7,059 nucleotides of DNA from Deltaproteobacteria bacterium UBA5329. Its GTDB lineage: Bacteria > Desulfobacterota > Syntrophorhabdia > Syntrophorhabdales > Syntrophorhabdaceae. Positions 6,439-7,059 of this stretch are shown here, in pieces. Below the pieces are notes generated by a model. The model had not been told where the DNA came from. It ran no database searches and was given only the letters and a program-made list of their open reading frames with translations. The translations under genes and the position numbers were made by a program. Numbering within the stretch: position 1 is the stretch's first letter; the number at the start of each line of letters is the position of its first letter. The DNA lies in contig DHQV01000052.1 in the NCBI GenBank assembly GCA_002408185.1, positions 1 through 7,059 of the forward strand, given 5' to 3'.

Positions 6439-7059
6439 ATGAAACGAGGATATTTTTTTACGGCTGGTTTTCTGGCAGTGTTGATGCTGGGAGCGCTCAT
6501 GCCTGCCCATGCGGCAGACCCGGATACCATGTATGTGAGATATATCGAGGGGTCCGTCAATCTTTCCGAGTCGGGATCCCCTCAGTCGATGGAAGCCGTC
6601 GTCAATACACCCCTTATTGAAGGAGATACGGTCGCAACAGGTCCAGGCGGAAGGACAGAACTTTTTCTGAAAGACGGAAGTATGGCCCGTATCGGTAAGA
6701 ATTCGGTCATGAAAGTACTTGCGATGGACGATAAGGGGGTGCAATTCAAGCTGGAGCAGGGCAGTGCATATATCGTTTCGCAGGGATCGCGAGAGGTCCC
6801 CATATTTTTGGGCACGCCTTTGGTAGCCCTCGACATCACATCACCCTCGACCGTCGGGGTTGATGCATATTCAAACGGGATAAACGAGATATCCGTTTTG
6901 AAAGGCAGTATATTTGCCTCCCAAGGCCCGGATAGAATGCTTGTTCGCCAGGGCGAGCGCCTCATCCTCAGGGCGGACGGATCGATGCCGGTGGTGGCCC
7001 GCCTTCGTGCACCCGATGACTGGCTGCGCTGGAATACGGGCAGGGACACAGCGGCAGTC
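6439..7059 (+). CDS. Secreted FecR-domain protein, C-terminus outside window
   Basis: 207 codons are visible before the right edge. Residues 1-25 form a signal peptide: MKRG, a hydrophobic core at 6-20, then MPAHA and likely cleavage before Ala26. Residues about 60-165 carry the FecR-domain pattern: EGDTVATGPGGRTELFLKDG (61-80), a short strand with ARIG, then FKLEQGSAYI (103-112) and a later VLKGSI (153-158). The segment APDDWLRWNTGRD (191-203) resembles the DD-x-F-x-x-W-x-x-x-RD motif that follows the FecR domain in exported DUF6600-type proteins. The classical FecR is a membrane-anchored anti-sigma regulator of iron uptake; this one has a cleavable signal, no transmembrane anchor visible and no sigma-factor gene beside it. 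A stand-alone envelope or extracellular role is therefore more likely. The substrate or partner is unknown. Confidence 0.85.
   Translation, partial: MKRGYFFTAGFLAVLMLGALMPAHAADPDTMYVRYIEGSVNLSESGSPQSMEAVVNTPLIEGDTVATGPGGRTELFLKDGSMARIGKNSVMKVLAMDDKGVQFKLEQGSAYIVSQGSREVPIFLGTPLVALDITSPSTVGVDAYSNGINEISVLKGSIFASQGPDRMLVRQGERLILRADGSMPVVARLRAPDDWLRWNTGRDTAAV

Noticed and set aside
1..7059. CRISPR array, tRNA, rRNA or known riboswitch
   Set aside because: No regularly spaced direct repeats, no cloverleaf with a TTCRA-type arm, and no riboswitch core that I recognise on either strand.

Overview
The window looks like a chromosomal stretch from a moderately GC-rich anaerobic or micro-aerobic bacterium with an outer membrane. 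Three things suggest this. One is a DUF748/AsmA-type envelope protein. Another is an exported FecR-domain protein. The third is a relic of a B12-binding radical SAM enzyme, a family abundant in Desulfobacterota and neighbouring phyla. The phylum assignment is inference from gene content and family memory; no marker gene is present.

Layout, left to right. (1) The minus strand of 1-395 carries the start of a gene that runs off the left edge. It encodes a two-knuckle zinc-ribbon protein of a type I associate with insertion sequences, starting at TTG. (2) 396-930 is non-coding as far as I can see. It holds a strong hairpin followed by a T-run (421-480), a nested inverted repeat (709-765) and a degenerate palindrome-like stretch near 845-905. 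(3) 931-3885, minus strand, is one intact 984-residue AsmA-like/DUF748 protein with an N-terminal membrane anchor and a strikingly regular three-module architecture. (4) After a 140-bp divergent intergenic region with an 8-bp inverted repeat, the plus strand of 4026-5624 carries a B12-binding radical SAM gene. It is broken by one in-frame TGA and four frameshifts, every one of which can be placed at a homopolymer run. The four shifts cancel, so the conceptual ancestor is 532 residues. (5) Convergent to it, 5655-6098 on the minus strand encodes a small membrane protein with an N-terminal zinc ribbon. A doubtful 29-codon cysteine-containing ORF lies just upstream of it. (6) From 6439 on the plus strand runs a secreted FecR-domain protein, cut by the right edge.

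The genes do not form one operon, because strand changes at almost every boundary. The intact genes are all envelope-related (AsmA-like, zinc-ribbon membrane protein, FecR-domain protein), but I see no pathway linking them. I did not find a convincing new biological system. The most informative observations are the IS-like gene hidden at the left edge, the modular AsmA-like protein, and the radical SAM relic with its homopolymer-linked lesions.
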